A stretch of DNA of 64,000 nucleotides, taken from NCBI RefSeq assembly GCF_900091595.1, contig NZ_FMCW01000017.1:62001-126000 (forward strand), given 5' to 3'. The notes beneath the pieces are model-generated. The model was not told the DNA's origin. It was given only the letters and a program-made list of their open reading frames with translations, and did not search any database. Origin of the DNA: Micromonospora haikouensis (GTDB taxonomy: Bacteria; Actinomycetota; Actinomycetes; Mycobacteriales; Micromonosporaceae). Below, in pieces: positions 51,623 to 60,341 of this stretch (position 1 is its first letter; the number at the start of each line of letters is the position of its first letter). Both the position numbers and the translations under genes were made by a program.

Positions 51623-52558
51623 ATGCCCAAGACGAAGGTCGCCATCATCGGCTCCGGCAACATCGGCACCGACCTGATGATCAAGATCCTGCGGGGGTCG
51701 GAGACGATGGAGGTCGCCGCCCTCGTCGGCATCGACCCCCGCTCCGACGGGCTGGCGCGGGCGGCCCGGCTCGGCGTGCCGGTCGTCCCGACCGGCGTGC
51801 GGGGGCTGCTCGACCATCCCGACTTCGGCGACGTCCGGATCGTGTTCGACGCCACGTCGGCGCAGGCCCACCTCGCCAACGACGCCGCCCTGCGGGGGGC
51901 CGACCTCACGCTCGTCGACCTGACGCCGGCGGCGATCGGCCCGTACGTGGTGCCGCCGGTCAACCTCGACGAGCACCTCGGCGCCCGCAACCTGAACATG
52001 GTGACCTGCGGCGGGCAGGCGACCATCCCGATGGTCGCCGCGATCTCCTCGGCCGCCACCACGCACTACGCCGAGATCGTCGCGTCGATCTCGTCGCGCT
52101 CGGCCGGCCCCGGCACCCGGGCCAACATCGACGAGTTCACCGAGACCACCTCGCGGGCGATCGAGCAGGTGGGCGGGGTCCGGCGCGGCAAGGCGATCAT
52201 CGTGCTGAACCCCGCCGAGCCGCCGCTGATCATGCGCGACACCGTCTTCTGCGTCGTCGACGACTGCGACCGCGACGCGGTCACGGCGGCCGTGCTGGCC
52301 ATGGCCGAGAAGGTCCGGGCCTACGTGCCCGGGTACCGGCTCAAGCAGGACGTCCAGTTCCGCAGGATCACGGCGAGCAGCCCGGAAGCCGACCTCGTCC
52401 CGCACGCCCCACCCGGCGACCGCTGGGTGGTCAGCGTGTTCCTGGAGGTGGAGGGGGCGGGCCACTACCTGCCGACGTACGCGGGCAACCTGGACATCAT
52501 GACCTCCGCCGCGCGGCAGGTCGGCGAGCGACTGGCGACGGCGGTGGCGGCCCGATGA
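51623..52558 (+). CDS. mhpF: Acetaldehyde dehydrogenase (acetylating), MhpF/DmpF type
   Basis: 311 residues from ATG 51623, with AAGGAGCAGGAG upstream. The reaction is acetaldehyde + CoA + NAD+ to acetyl-CoA + NADH. Marks: VAIIGSGNIGTDLMIKIL (NAD fold), IVFDATSAQAHLAN, NMVTCGGQATIPMVAAIS (catalytic Cys), SISSRSAGPGTRANIDEFTE, and VVSVFLEVEGAGHYLPTYAG followed by GNLDIMTSAA. It forms a channelled complex with the aldolase encoded next, which starts inside its stop codon (ATGA). Final step of meta-cleavage degradation of catechols or of steroid side products. Confidence 0.95.
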   Translation: MPKTKVAIIGSGNIGTDLMIKILRGSETMEVAALVGIDPRSDGLARAARLGVPVVPTGVRGLLDHPDFGDVRIVFDATSAQAHLANDAALRGADLTLVDLTPAAIGPYVVPPVNLDEHLGARNLNMVTCGGQATIPMVAAISSAATTHYAEIVASISSRSAGPGTRANIDEFTETTSRAIEQVGGVRRGKAIIVLNPAEPPLIMRDTVFCVVDDCDRDAVTAAVLAMAEKVRAYVPGYRLKQDVQFRRITASSPEADLVPHAPPGDRWVVSVFLEVEGAGHYLPTYAGNLDIMTSAARQVGERLATAVAAR

Positions 52559-53568
52559 GCACCCGGATCTACATCCAGGACGTCACCCTCCGCGACGGCA
52601 TGCACGCCATCCGGCACCGCTACACCCTCGACCAGGTCCGGGCCGTCGCTGCGGCCCTGGACGCCGCCGGCGTCGCCGCGATCGAGGTGTCGCACGGCGA
52701 CGGGCTCGCCGGCAGCAGCATCAACTACGGGCCCGGGGCGCACACCGACTGGGAGTGGATCGAGGCCGCCGCCGAGGTGGTGCGCCGGGCGACCCTCACC
52801 GGCCTCCTGCTGCCCGGCATCGGCACCGTGCGCGAGCTGCGGAAGGCCTGGGACCACGGCATCCGTTCGATCCGCATCGCCACCCACTGCACCGAGGCGG
52901 ACATCGCCAACCAGCACATCGCCGCCGCGCGGGAGCTGGGCATGGACGTCTCGGGCTTCCTGATGATGTCGCACATGGCGCCGCCGAAGCTGCTCGCCGA
53001 GCAGGCGAGGATCATGGAGGCGGCCGGCGCGCACTGCGTCTACGTCACCGACTCCGGGGGCCGGCTGACGATGGACGGCGTCCGGGAGCGCGTGCGCGCG
53101 TACCGCGACGTGCTCGCGCCGGAGACCCAGATCGGCATCCACGCCCACCACAACCTGGGCCTCGGCGTGGCCAACTCGGTCGCCGCCGTCGAGGAGGGGG
53201 TGTACCGGGTCGACGCGTCCCTGGCGGGCCAGGGCGCCGGCGCCGGGAACTGCCCGATCGAGGCGTTCGTCGCCGTCGCCGACCTCACCGGTTGGGAGCA
53301 CGGCTGCGACCTGTTCGCGCTCATGGACGCCGCCGACGACATCGTCCGCCCGCTCCAGGACCGTCCGGTGCGCGTCGACCGCGAGACGTTGACCCTCGGG
53401 TACGCCGGGGTCTACTCCAGCTTCCTGCGCCACGCCGAGGCCGCCGCCGCCGAGTACGGCCTCGACACCCGCAGCATCCTCGTCGAGGTGGGTCGGCGGC
53501 AGTTGGTCGGCGGCCAGGAGGACATGATCGTCGACATCGCGCTGGACCTGCGGCGGCAGCGGTCGTAG
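52555..53568 (+). CDS. mhpE: 4-hydroxy-2-oxovalerate aldolase, MhpE/DmpG type
   Basis: 337 residues from ATG 52555. It splits 4-hydroxy-2-oxoacids into pyruvate and an aldehyde passed to the dehydrogenase. Marks: IYIQDVTLRDGMHAIRHRY (catalytic Arg-Asp), EVSHGDGLAGSSINYG, IRIATHCTEADIANQHI, VTDSGGRLTMDGV, GIHAHHNLGLGVANSVAAVE (metal His pair) and SLAGQGAGAGNCPIEAFVAV. The C-terminal communication domain (GYAGVYSSFLRHAEAAAAEY) is present. The upstream pathway genes (hydratase, decarboxylase, dioxygenase) are absent from the window. Confidence 0.95.
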   Translation: MSTRIYIQDVTLRDGMHAIRHRYTLDQVRAVAAALDAAGVAAIEVSHGDGLAGSSINYGPGAHTDWEWIEAAAEVVRRATLTGLLLPGIGTVRELRKAWDHGIRSIRIATHCTEADIANQHIAAARELGMDVSGFLMMSHMAPPKLLAEQARIMEAAGAHCVYVTDSGGRLTMDGVRERVRAYRDVLAPETQIGIHAHHNLGLGVANSVAAVEEGVYRVDASLAGQGAGAGNCPIEAFVAVADLTGWEHGCDLFALMDAADDIVRPLQDRPVRVDRETLTLGYAGVYSSFLRHAEAAAAEYGLDTRSILVEVGRRQLVGGQEDMIVDIALDLRRQRS

Positions 53569-53595
53569 CGGCTGGCGCAGCCCCGCTCCGGCCGG

Positions 53596-54438
53596 TCAGC
53601 CCGGCGCGGAGCCGTTGTCGACCAGCCGGAACCGGGTGGTCACGGTCGCGTCGCCGGCCTCCTCCAGGATCAGCCCCCACGTCGGCGAGAACTGCAGGTA
53701 CGCCGACTGGCTGCTGATCGCGTACGCCGAGCCGTCGCGGACGACCGTGAACCGCTGCCTCGGTTCGTCCCGCGCGCATCCGGCCGCCTCGATGCGCAGC
53801 GGCTCGCTGCCCGACGACCGGACCTCCCAGCAGGTGTCGGCCCCGTCGGGGCCGGGCTCGGCGGCGCGGATCTGGTAGGTGTCTCCCAGCGGCGCGAAGA
53901 CGAACAGCTGGCGGCCCTCGTCGCCGTCGACCTCGGCCAGCCGGCCGCCGTCGAGCAGCGACACGCCGCCCGCCGAGGCGGCCACCCGCACGACGGTGAC
54001 CTGACGCTGCCCGGACAGCACCGGGTCGCCGCCCGGGGGGCCGGCGGGCGGGCCGGACGATCCGGTGGGCGGGGCGGACGTGCCGCCGGTCGGCCCGGAC
54101 GAGGCGCGATCCGGCCCGGACGACGTGCGATCCGGCGCGGGCGAGGTGCGGTCCGGCCCCGGCGACGTGGGGTCCGGCCAGGGCGACGCGACCGGGCCGG
54201 AGGTGGGGCCCGCCGGCCCGATCGGGACGGGGTGCGGCCGGCCACCGGACCCGGCGAGGGCGACACCCGCGCCGAGCGCGGCGACGGCGAGGGCGGCGAG
54301 GGACACCGACGCGGTCCGGCGCCGCCGGCGGCGGGCGTCGCCGCGCCGTCGGACATCGGCGGCGGCGGGGACCGTCCCCTGCCCGCCGTGGCCCGCCAGC
54401 GCCCGCAGGGCGTCGGCGAGCTGGTTGTCAGAACTCAT
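53596..54438 (-). CDS. Membrane-anchored protein coupled to ECF sigma factor
   Basis: 280 residues from ATG 54438, overlapping the sigma gene stop by 4 bases. A short cytoplasmic head (MSSDNQLADALRALAG, then an Arg-rich stretch) precedes one membrane segment (TASVSLAALAVAALGAGVAL), a roughly 75-residue Pro/Ser/Asp repeat stalk, and a beta-rich outer domain (130-280) with DPVLSGQRQVTVVRV, VSLLDGGRLAEVDGDEGRQL, LGDTYQIRAAE and WGLILEEAGDATVTTRFRLV. The outer domain repeats in the protein at 55048-55692. Position and topology fit an anti-sigma-type partner, though no zinc-binding HxxxCxxC motif is seen. The outer domain may be beta-trefoil-like. Confidence 0.75.
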   Translation of the reverse strand: MSSDNQLADALRALAGHGGQGTVPAAADVRRRGDARRRRRRTASVSLAALAVAALGAGVALAGSGGRPHPVPIGPAGPTSGPVASPWPDPTSPGPDRTSPAPDRTSSGPDRASSGPTGGTSAPPTGSSGPPAGPPGGDPVLSGQRQVTVVRVAASAGGVSLLDGGRLAEVDGDEGRQLFVFAPLGDTYQIRAAEPGPDGADTCWEVRSSGSEPLRIEAAGCARDEPRQRFTVVRDGSAYAISSQSAYLQFSPTWGLILEEAGDATVTTRFRLVDNGSAPG

Positions 54439-54944
54439 GACCGCGCCCTTTCGTCCACGCCGTGGTGCTCCGGTTCGGTCAGGTGTGCGGCGAGGGCCCG
54501 ACGGCCCCGGGCCAGCCGCGTCTTGACGGTGTTCTCGTTGGTGCCGACCTCCGCCGCGATCTCGGCCACGCTCAGCCCGACCAGGTGGTGCAGCACCACG
54601 GCCCGGCGTTGCTCGGCGGGGATGTGCCGCAGCGCGGCCACGATCGCGACGTGGTCGACCGAGGCCGCGTCGACGCGTTGCTCGGTGGCCTCCCGGCGGT
54701 GGGCACGCATTCGGTTGACGGTCTTGCGCCAGGCGCTGACCGCCACCCGGTACGCCACCCGGCGTACCCACGCCTCCGGGCTGTCGCACCCGCGCACCGC
54801 GGCCCAGCGGTCCCAGGCCCGGGCGTACGCCTCGGCCACCGCGTCCTCGGCCTCGGCCCGGTTGCCGACCATCGCGTACAACTGTCCCAGCACCCGGTGG
54901 GCGGACGCGGAGTAGAAAGCGTCGAACTCCGCGGCGTCACGCAT
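54435..54944 (-). CDS. ECF-type RNA polymerase sigma factor
   Basis: 169 residues from ATG 54944. Sigma-2: AEFDAFYSASAHRVLGQLYA then VGNRAEAEDAVAEAYARAWD and WVRRVAYRVAVSAWRK. Sigma-4: AALRHIPAEQRRAVVLHHLV, GLSVAEIAAEVGTNENTVKT, RLARGRRALAAHL. This fits the actinobacterial SigE-like ECF group that is often cotranscribed with a membrane protein of unknown type. It likely controls its own operon and perhaps the paralogous exported protein gene upstream. Confidence 0.92.
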   Translation of the reverse strand: MRDAAEFDAFYSASAHRVLGQLYAMVGNRAEAEDAVAEAYARAWDRWAAVRGCDSPEAWVRRVAYRVAVSAWRKTVNRMRAHRREATEQRVDAASVDHVAIVAALRHIPAEQRRAVVLHHLVGLSVAEIAAEVGTNENTVKTRLARGRRALAAHLTEPEHHGVDERARS

Positions 54945-55047
54945 CGGTCAAAGTCTCCACCAGAGCTGGTCGGTTCCGGAAATGGGGTCCTCCCGGGTGA
55001 CGTCGGCGGCCCGGCGGGGGAACTGCCGGCCGGGCCGCCGACTCAGG

Positions 55048-55692
55048 TCACCGGCGCGGGGCGGGCCCCGTGTCGTTGAACCGGAAGCTGCTGACCGGCG
55101 GGGCGTCGCCCAGCTCCTCCAGGATCAGCCCGGACCGCGCCGAGTCGCGCAGGTACGCCCACCGGTTGCTGACCAGGTACTCGCGCGCCCCGCCGCCGGG
55201 GGCGGGCGCGATGGCGAACCGCTGCGCCGGGTCGTCCGCCCGGCAGGTGGCGCCGGCGACGTACAGCGGCTGGCCGTTGTTCGGGTTGCGCGCCTGCCAG
55301 CAGACCGGCTTCCCGGTGCCGCCGCCGTAGTATGCCTTGATCAGGTACTCCCCCGCGCCCAGCGGGGTCGGCACGAAGACCTGCCGGCCACGGTCGTCGT
55401 CCACCTCGGCCAGCCGCCCGCCGTCGAGCAGGGACAGCCCCGACTCGAACGACCCCACCCGGACGATGGTGACCCGGCGCTTGCCCGACAGGACCGGGTC
55501 CGTGCTCGCCCGCGCCGCAGGTGCCGGCGGTGCCGCGGCACCGGGCGGTGCCACCCCCGCCGCCACCGGCGCCGGCGCCACCCCGGCCGGCGCGGTGTCG
55601 CCCGCGGACGCGGACAGCGCTCCGTAGAGCGTCGCGGCGGCACCGGTCAACACCGCCAGGCCCGCCCCGGCGAGCCACCTACGCACCAACAC
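55048..55692 (-). CDS. Exported paralog of the sigma-coupled membrane protein
   Basis: 214 residues from GTG 55692. A signal peptide or anchor (LVRRWLAGAGLAVLTGAAAT, LYGALSASA) is followed by an Ala/Pro linker and an outer domain that matches the one at 53596-54438: DPVLSGKRRVTIVRV, LSLLDGGRLAEVDDDRGRQV, GEYLIKAYYGG, SARSGLILEELGDAPPVSSF and a closing FNDTGPAP. Two Cys-containing loops (VCWQARN, ATCRADD) may form a disulfide. It probably binds a ligand outside the cell. It lies 103 bases upstream of the sigma gene in the same direction. Confidence 0.75.
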   Translation of the reverse strand: MLVRRWLAGAGLAVLTGAAATLYGALSASAGDTAPAGVAPAPVAAGVAPPGAAAPPAPAARASTDPVLSGKRRVTIVRVGSFESGLSLLDGGRLAEVDDDRGRQVFVPTPLGAGEYLIKAYYGGGTGKPVCWQARNPNNGQPLYVAGATCRADDPAQRFAIAPAPGGGAREYLVSNRWAYLRDSARSGLILEELGDAPPVSSFRFNDTGPAPRR

Positions 55693-55894
55693 CGTTACCT
55701 CCCCACTGCCCCGGCTCCCCGAGGCCCCGGCCGAGACCGGCCAGCCCTGCCGGCTGCCGGTCCTCGCTCGACTCGATCTGATGACGCGCGAGGCGGGCCG
55801 CAGGTTTCAGCAGATCCCATCGAGGTGCGTCCACGGCCGCGCGGGTGGCCGCCGCCCGCGCGCCGCACCGGTCGGTCGGCTCCGGCCGCCGGGG

Positions 55895-57532
55895 TCAGGA
55901 ACCGGACGGCCCGCCCAGCCGCAGGGCCAGGAAGAGGTCCACCCGGTCGGCGAACCGGTCGAGGTCGCGGCCGGTGAGCCGCTCGATCTGACCGATCCGG
56001 TACCGCAGGGTGTTGACGTGCACGTGCAGCGACTCGGCGCACCGCCGCCAGGCGCCGTTGGCGGACAGGAACGCGTTCAGGGTGTGCACCAGCTCCGTGC
56101 CGTGCTGCCGGTCGTAGCCGGTCAGCGGGTCCAGCAGCCGGGCCCGGAAGGCCCGCTGGGTGTCGGCCGGCACCCCGGCGAGCAGCATCAGGTGGGAGGC
56201 CACCTCGTCGGAGCGGACCACGGCCACCGGCCCGGGTCGGGCCGCCGCCGCGCGCAGGGCGTGGGTGGCCTCCTGCACGAGACCCGGCAGCGCCGTGGCG
56301 GCCCGGCCGGCGGTGCTGATCCCGACCGAGAGACGCCCGGTGCCCAGCCCGGCCGCCAGGACGTCGAGGGCGTCGCGGAACGCGCCGGCCACGCTCGCGG
56401 CGGTCGGCCCGGACGCGGCGTCGCCCACCACCGCCAGCAGGGTCCCGTCGGGCGCGTCACCGGGCAGCGCCGCCGTCACGGCCGCCGGCAGGCCCGTGGT
56501 GCGGATCGTCTCGCGCAGCACCGCCAGGGCCAGCGCCGGGGGCGTCCGCAGGCCGGTCAGGGTCGCGGCCAGCGCGACGAAGCCCCGGTCCGGCGCCAGC
56601 CCGCAGGCCCGCAGCCGGGCCCGCAGGTCGGCCTCGTCGCCGTCGCCGGCCAGCGCCCGCCCCACCTGGTCGGCCAGGCGCTGCTCGACCCGCTCGGCCT
56701 CGTCGGCCTGGGTCCGTTCCAGGGCGACCACGTCGACCAGCTCGGCCAGCACGTCGTCCCCGCCAGGCTCCGGCCCGGCCGGCGGGAGCGCCCCGGCCGG
56801 GCGGTGCGCCCCGTCCGGCACGTGCGCGCCGGCCGGGGCGCAGGCGAGCAGCCAGGACGCCATCCGGTGCTCCGGGGACCCGGTGATCGCGGTGACCGAC
56901 ACGCGGGCCCCGTCGACCCGGGTGGTCGTCGGCAGCCGGGTGGCCGTCAGGAAGGCGGTGCACAGCTCCCGGGCGGCCGGGGCCGGCAGCGGGGCGGTGC
57001 CGGCGATCAGCCGGCCGGCGGGGGAGAGCAACCAGCAGCGTACGCCCAGGTCGGCGGCGATGGCCGGGAGCAGGTCGGGCAGCCGGGCCCCCGCGGCCAT
57101 CGCGGCGACCACCCCCCGCTGCCGGCCGAGCATGGTGGCCAGCCCGGTCGCCCGCTGCTTCCACACCGACGGCGCGAACGCCTCGATGACCTCGCGGAAG
57201 GACACCTCCACCGGGACCTCGAACAGGGGCACGCCGTGCCGGCGGCACGCCTCGACCAGGTCGGCCGGCACCCGGCCGAGAGCCGCGTGACCGGCGCCGA
57301 TCGCGGTGACCCGGGCCGTGGCGCAGGACCGGACGAAGGTCTCGGCGTCCGTGGCCCCCCGCCGCCACATCAGGCCGGTGAGCACCACCTCCCCGCCGCG
57401 GAGGTAGCGGCGGGGGTCGGGCAGGTCGGTGACGAAGACCTGGGTGACCGGGCGGTCCAGCCCGTCGCCGCCGGTGAGCAGGGTCAGCCTGAGGGCCGGT
57501 AGGGCCAGCGCGTCGCGCAGCAGCATCGTCAT
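55895..57532 (-). CDS. pucR: PucR-family purine catabolism regulator
   Basis: 545 residues from ATG 57532 (MTMLLRDALALPALRL), with GACGGGG just upstream. The N-terminal PucR domain (1-125) reads LTGGDGLDRPVTQVFVTDLP, GEVVLTGLMWRRGATDAETF and RRHGVPLFEVPVEVSFREVI; the middle is a GGDEF-like or degenerate sensor region; the C-terminal helix-turn-helix (HTH_30 type) reads LVHTLNAFLSANGAWRRCAE, SLHVHVNTLRYRIGQIERLT, GRDLDRFADRVDLFLALRL. It lies 73 bases downstream of the dehydrogenase gene in the same direction and probably regulates the xanthine-to-allantoin genes around it, in the PucR manner. Confidence 0.92.
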   Translation of the reverse strand: MTMLLRDALALPALRLTLLTGGDGLDRPVTQVFVTDLPDPRRYLRGGEVVLTGLMWRRGATDAETFVRSCATARVTAIGAGHAALGRVPADLVEACRRHGVPLFEVPVEVSFREVIEAFAPSVWKQRATGLATMLGRQRGVVAAMAAGARLPDLLPAIAADLGVRCWLLSPAGRLIAGTAPLPAPAARELCTAFLTATRLPTTTRVDGARVSVTAITGSPEHRMASWLLACAPAGAHVPDGAHRPAGALPPAGPEPGGDDVLAELVDVVALERTQADEAERVEQRLADQVGRALAGDGDEADLRARLRACGLAPDRGFVALAATLTGLRTPPALALAVLRETIRTTGLPAAVTAALPGDAPDGTLLAVVGDAASGPTAASVAGAFRDALDVLAAGLGTGRLSVGISTAGRAATALPGLVQEATHALRAAAARPGPVAVVRSDEVASHLMLLAGVPADTQRAFRARLLDPLTGYDRQHGTELVHTLNAFLSANGAWRRCAESLHVHVNTLRYRIGQIERLTGRDLDRFADRVDLFLALRLGGPSGS

Positions 57533-57605
57533 CCCCGTCGTCGAGGAACCCGATCGGCACACGGTAGGACGGTGAGGTTTCGGTTACGTGTCCGATCCTC
57601 GCGGT

Positions 57606-60341
57606 TCACGGCGGAACGTGGCGGCCGTCCGCACCGGACAGACGGTGCCAGACCCGGTCGCGGGTGAACGGCAGGTCGGTGAAGCGGACCCCGGTCGCGT
57701 CGCGCAGCGCGTTGGCCATGGCCGCGGCGACCGGGTTGAACGGGCTCTCGCTCATCGACTTCGCCCCGGCCGGCCCCACCGGGTCGGCGGTCCGCGCGAA
57801 GTGCACCTCCGTACGCGGCACGTCGGCGAAGGTCGGCAGGTGGTAGTCGCGGAAGCCGGTGGTGGTCACCCGACCCCCGGCGTCGAGGCGGACGTGCTCG
57901 GCGAGGGTGGCGCCGAGCGCCTGCGCCACGCCCCCCTCGACCTGGGCGCGGCACTGCATCGGGTTCAGCACCGTGCCGGCGTCCGCGGCGTGCACGCTGC
58001 GCAGCACTGTGATCTCGCCGGTCTCGGGGTCGACGGCGATGCGGAACCAGTGGACGTTGAACGCCACCGACCGCTCGGCACCGTCGGCGTGCCCGGTGGC
58101 GGTCGGCGGGGTGCCCCGGGCGGCGGCCAGCCGGTGCAGGTCGGCCAGGGGCAGCGGCGCGCCGCCGCCGTGGACGGCGTCGGGGCCCAGCCGCAGGCCG
58201 GCGGGGTCGGCGCCGGGGCGGGCCCCGGCCGCGAGGTCGAGCAGCAGCGCGCGCAGCGCGGTGGCCGCCCGGAGCACGGCGGTGCCGGCCACCGTCGTGG
58301 CGGTGGAGGCGAACGCGCCGGTGTCGTGCCCGACCAGCGCCGTGTCCGACTGCCGGACCCGGATCCGGTCCACCGTGGTCTCCAGCACGTCGGCGGCGAT
58401 CTGCCGGTGGACCGTGGTGGAGCCGTTGCCGAACTCGGCCGTCCCCACGTCGAGCTGGTAGCCGCCGGCCGGGGTGAGGCTCAGCCGGGCCTGACCGTGG
58501 TGTCCCCCCGGCGGCCCGGTGGCGATCATGGCCAGCGCCGATCCCTCGCCGACCAGCCATCCGGCCGGCGCGTCGGGCCCGGTGCCCGGCCGTGCCGCCG
58601 CCGCGCGGACGACGTCGAGGCACTGGTCGAGGCCGTAGCTGCGGATCGCGAGGTCGGCCGCGTGGCCGGCCGGGGTGACCAGGTCGTCGCCGTCGCGGAC
58701 GACGTTGCGGGCGCGGAACTCCTCCGGCGCGACGCCCAGCCGGCGGGCCAGCTCGTCGACGGCCGACTCGACGGCGAAGGAGACCTGGCCGAGGCCGTAC
58801 CCCCGGAAGGCCCCGGCCGGGACGGTGTTGGTGTAGACCGCGAAGGCGTCGATGCGCGTGGCGGGACACCGGTAGACGGCCACCGACTCCGCGCAGCCGT
58901 GGAAGAGCACCCCCGGGCCGTGGTTGCCGTACGCGCCGGTGTCCGAGACCACCCGCAGCCGCAGCGCGGTCAGCGTCCCGTCGCGCCGGCCGCCGACGCG
59001 GACCCGGACGGTGAACGGGTGCCGGGTGGTGGCGGCCGTGAACTGCTCGGCCCGGGTGAACTCCAGCTTCACCGGCCGCCCGGTGCGCAGCGCGGCGAGC
59101 AGCGCCACGTCCTCGACCAGCATCTCCTGCTTGCCGCCGAAGCCGCCACCGACCCGGCCGGCGACCACCCGGATCCGCTCGGCCGGCAGGTCGAAGATGC
59201 GGGCGAGGGCCCGCCGGGTGAGGAACGGCGTCTGGGTGCTGCTGCGCACGACGATCCGCCCGTCCGGGTCGAACGACACGATGGCGCAGTGCGTCTCCAG
59301 GTGCGCGTGCTGCACCCGCTGGGTGCGGAACGTCTCCTCGTACACCACGTCGGCGGCGGCGAACCCGGCGGCGACGTCGCCACACTCGCCGTGCAGCTCG
59401 GCGGCCACGTTGCCGGCCGGTCGGGCGATCCGCGACCGCGCGCCCTTGTCGCCGTGGATCGCCGGCGCGCCCGCCCGCATCGCCCGCTCGGGGTCGGTGA
59501 CGGCGGGCAGCGGCCGGTAGTCGACGCGGACCAGGGCGCAGCCCTGCTCGGCGGCGGCCTCGGTCTCGGCGACGACGGCGGCGACCCGCTGCCCGACGTG
59601 CCGGACCACGTCGTCGAGGACCCGGGTGTCGGCCGGGTCGTCGTCGGCGTTCTCGTGCTGGGCGGTGGAGAAGAGCGCCGCCGGGGCGTCCCGGTGGGTG
59701 AGCACGGCGAGCACGCCGGGCACGGCCAGGGCCGCGCTCGCGTCGACGTCGACGATCCGGGCGTGCGGCAGCGGGGAGCGGACCAGCCGGACGTGGGCCA
59801 GGCCGGGCACCGAGACGTCGGCGGTGAACCGGGCCGCGCCGGTGACGATGTCGGGCCCGGCCGGGGCCGGCAGGTTGCGGCCGACCGCCTCGCCCGGTGC
59901 CGCGTCCTCGGTGGTGCGGACGCCGTGCAGCGCGTCGGCGATCGACCGGTACCCGGTGCACCGGCACAGGTTGCCCTTCAGGGCGGCGGGCAGGTCGGCG
60001 CGCTGCGCCTCGTCGAGGGCGACGGCGGTCATGATGAACCCGGCGGTGCAGAAGCCACACTGGAAGCCCTGGGCGTCGAGGAACCGCCGCTGCGTCTCGG
60101 CCCCGCCGGGCACCGCGGCGACGCCCTCGATGGTGGTCACCTCGCGGCCGACGGCCCGCACGGCGGGATAGAGGCAACTGTGCACCGGCACGCCGTCGAC
60201 GTGCACCGTGCACGCCCCGCAGTCGCCGGTGTCGCAGCCCTTCTTCACCCCGAACCAGCCCTGTTCCCGCAGGTAGCCGCGCAGGCACTGGCCGCCGGTC
60301 GGCGCGACGGCACACGGCTGGCCGTTGACCCGTACGCTCAC
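57606..60341 (-). CDS. Xanthine dehydrogenase-type FeS and molybdopterin subunit, single chain
   Basis: 911 residues from GTG 60341 (VSVRVNGQPC). The N-terminal 150 residues hold two 2Fe-2S clusters: Cys-x4-Cys-x2-Cys then a further Cys (CDTGDCGAC, HSC), and CGFC ... CRC (GNLCRCTGYRSIADAL). Residues 170-911 are the molybdopterin domain: VHVGQRVAAVVAE-like start, VAGRVGGGFGGKQEML, VPAGAFRGYGLGQVSFAVES, DVGTAEFGNGSTTVHRQIAA and GAKSMSESPFNPVAAAMANA (catalytic Glu). The FeS-plus-Mo single chain is like Desulfovibrio aldehyde oxidoreductase (about 907 residues), but with a separate FAD subunit. It oxidises hypoxanthine or xanthine, most likely, given PucR and uraD nearby. GTGA overlap with the FAD gene. 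Confidence 0.9.
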   Translation of the reverse strand: MSVRVNGQPCAVAPTGGQCLRGYLREQGWFGVKKGCDTGDCGACTVHVDGVPVHSCLYPAVRAVGREVTTIEGVAAVPGGAETQRRFLDAQGFQCGFCTAGFIMTAVALDEAQRADLPAALKGNLCRCTGYRSIADALHGVRTTEDAAPGEAVGRNLPAPAGPDIVTGAARFTADVSVPGLAHVRLVRSPLPHARIVDVDASAALAVPGVLAVLTHRDAPAALFSTAQHENADDDPADTRVLDDVVRHVGQRVAAVVAETEAAAEQGCALVRVDYRPLPAVTDPERAMRAGAPAIHGDKGARSRIARPAGNVAAELHGECGDVAAGFAAADVVYEETFRTQRVQHAHLETHCAIVSFDPDGRIVVRSSTQTPFLTRRALARIFDLPAERIRVVAGRVGGGFGGKQEMLVEDVALLAALRTGRPVKLEFTRAEQFTAATTRHPFTVRVRVGGRRDGTLTALRLRVVSDTGAYGNHGPGVLFHGCAESVAVYRCPATRIDAFAVYTNTVPAGAFRGYGLGQVSFAVESAVDELARRLGVAPEEFRARNVVRDGDDLVTPAGHAADLAIRSYGLDQCLDVVRAAAARPGTGPDAPAGWLVGEGSALAMIATGPPGGHHGQARLSLTPAGGYQLDVGTAEFGNGSTTVHRQIAADVLETTVDRIRVRQSDTALVGHDTGAFASTATTVAGTAVLRAATALRALLLDLAAGARPGADPAGLRLGPDAVHGGGAPLPLADLHRLAAARGTPPTATGHADGAERSVAFNVHWFRIAVDPETGEITVLRSVHAADAGTVLNPMQCRAQVEGGVAQALGATLAEHVRLDAGGRVTTTGFRDYHLPTFADVPRTEVHFARTADPVGPAGAKSMSESPFNPVAAAMANALRDATGVRFTDLPFTRDRVWHRLSGADGRHVPP

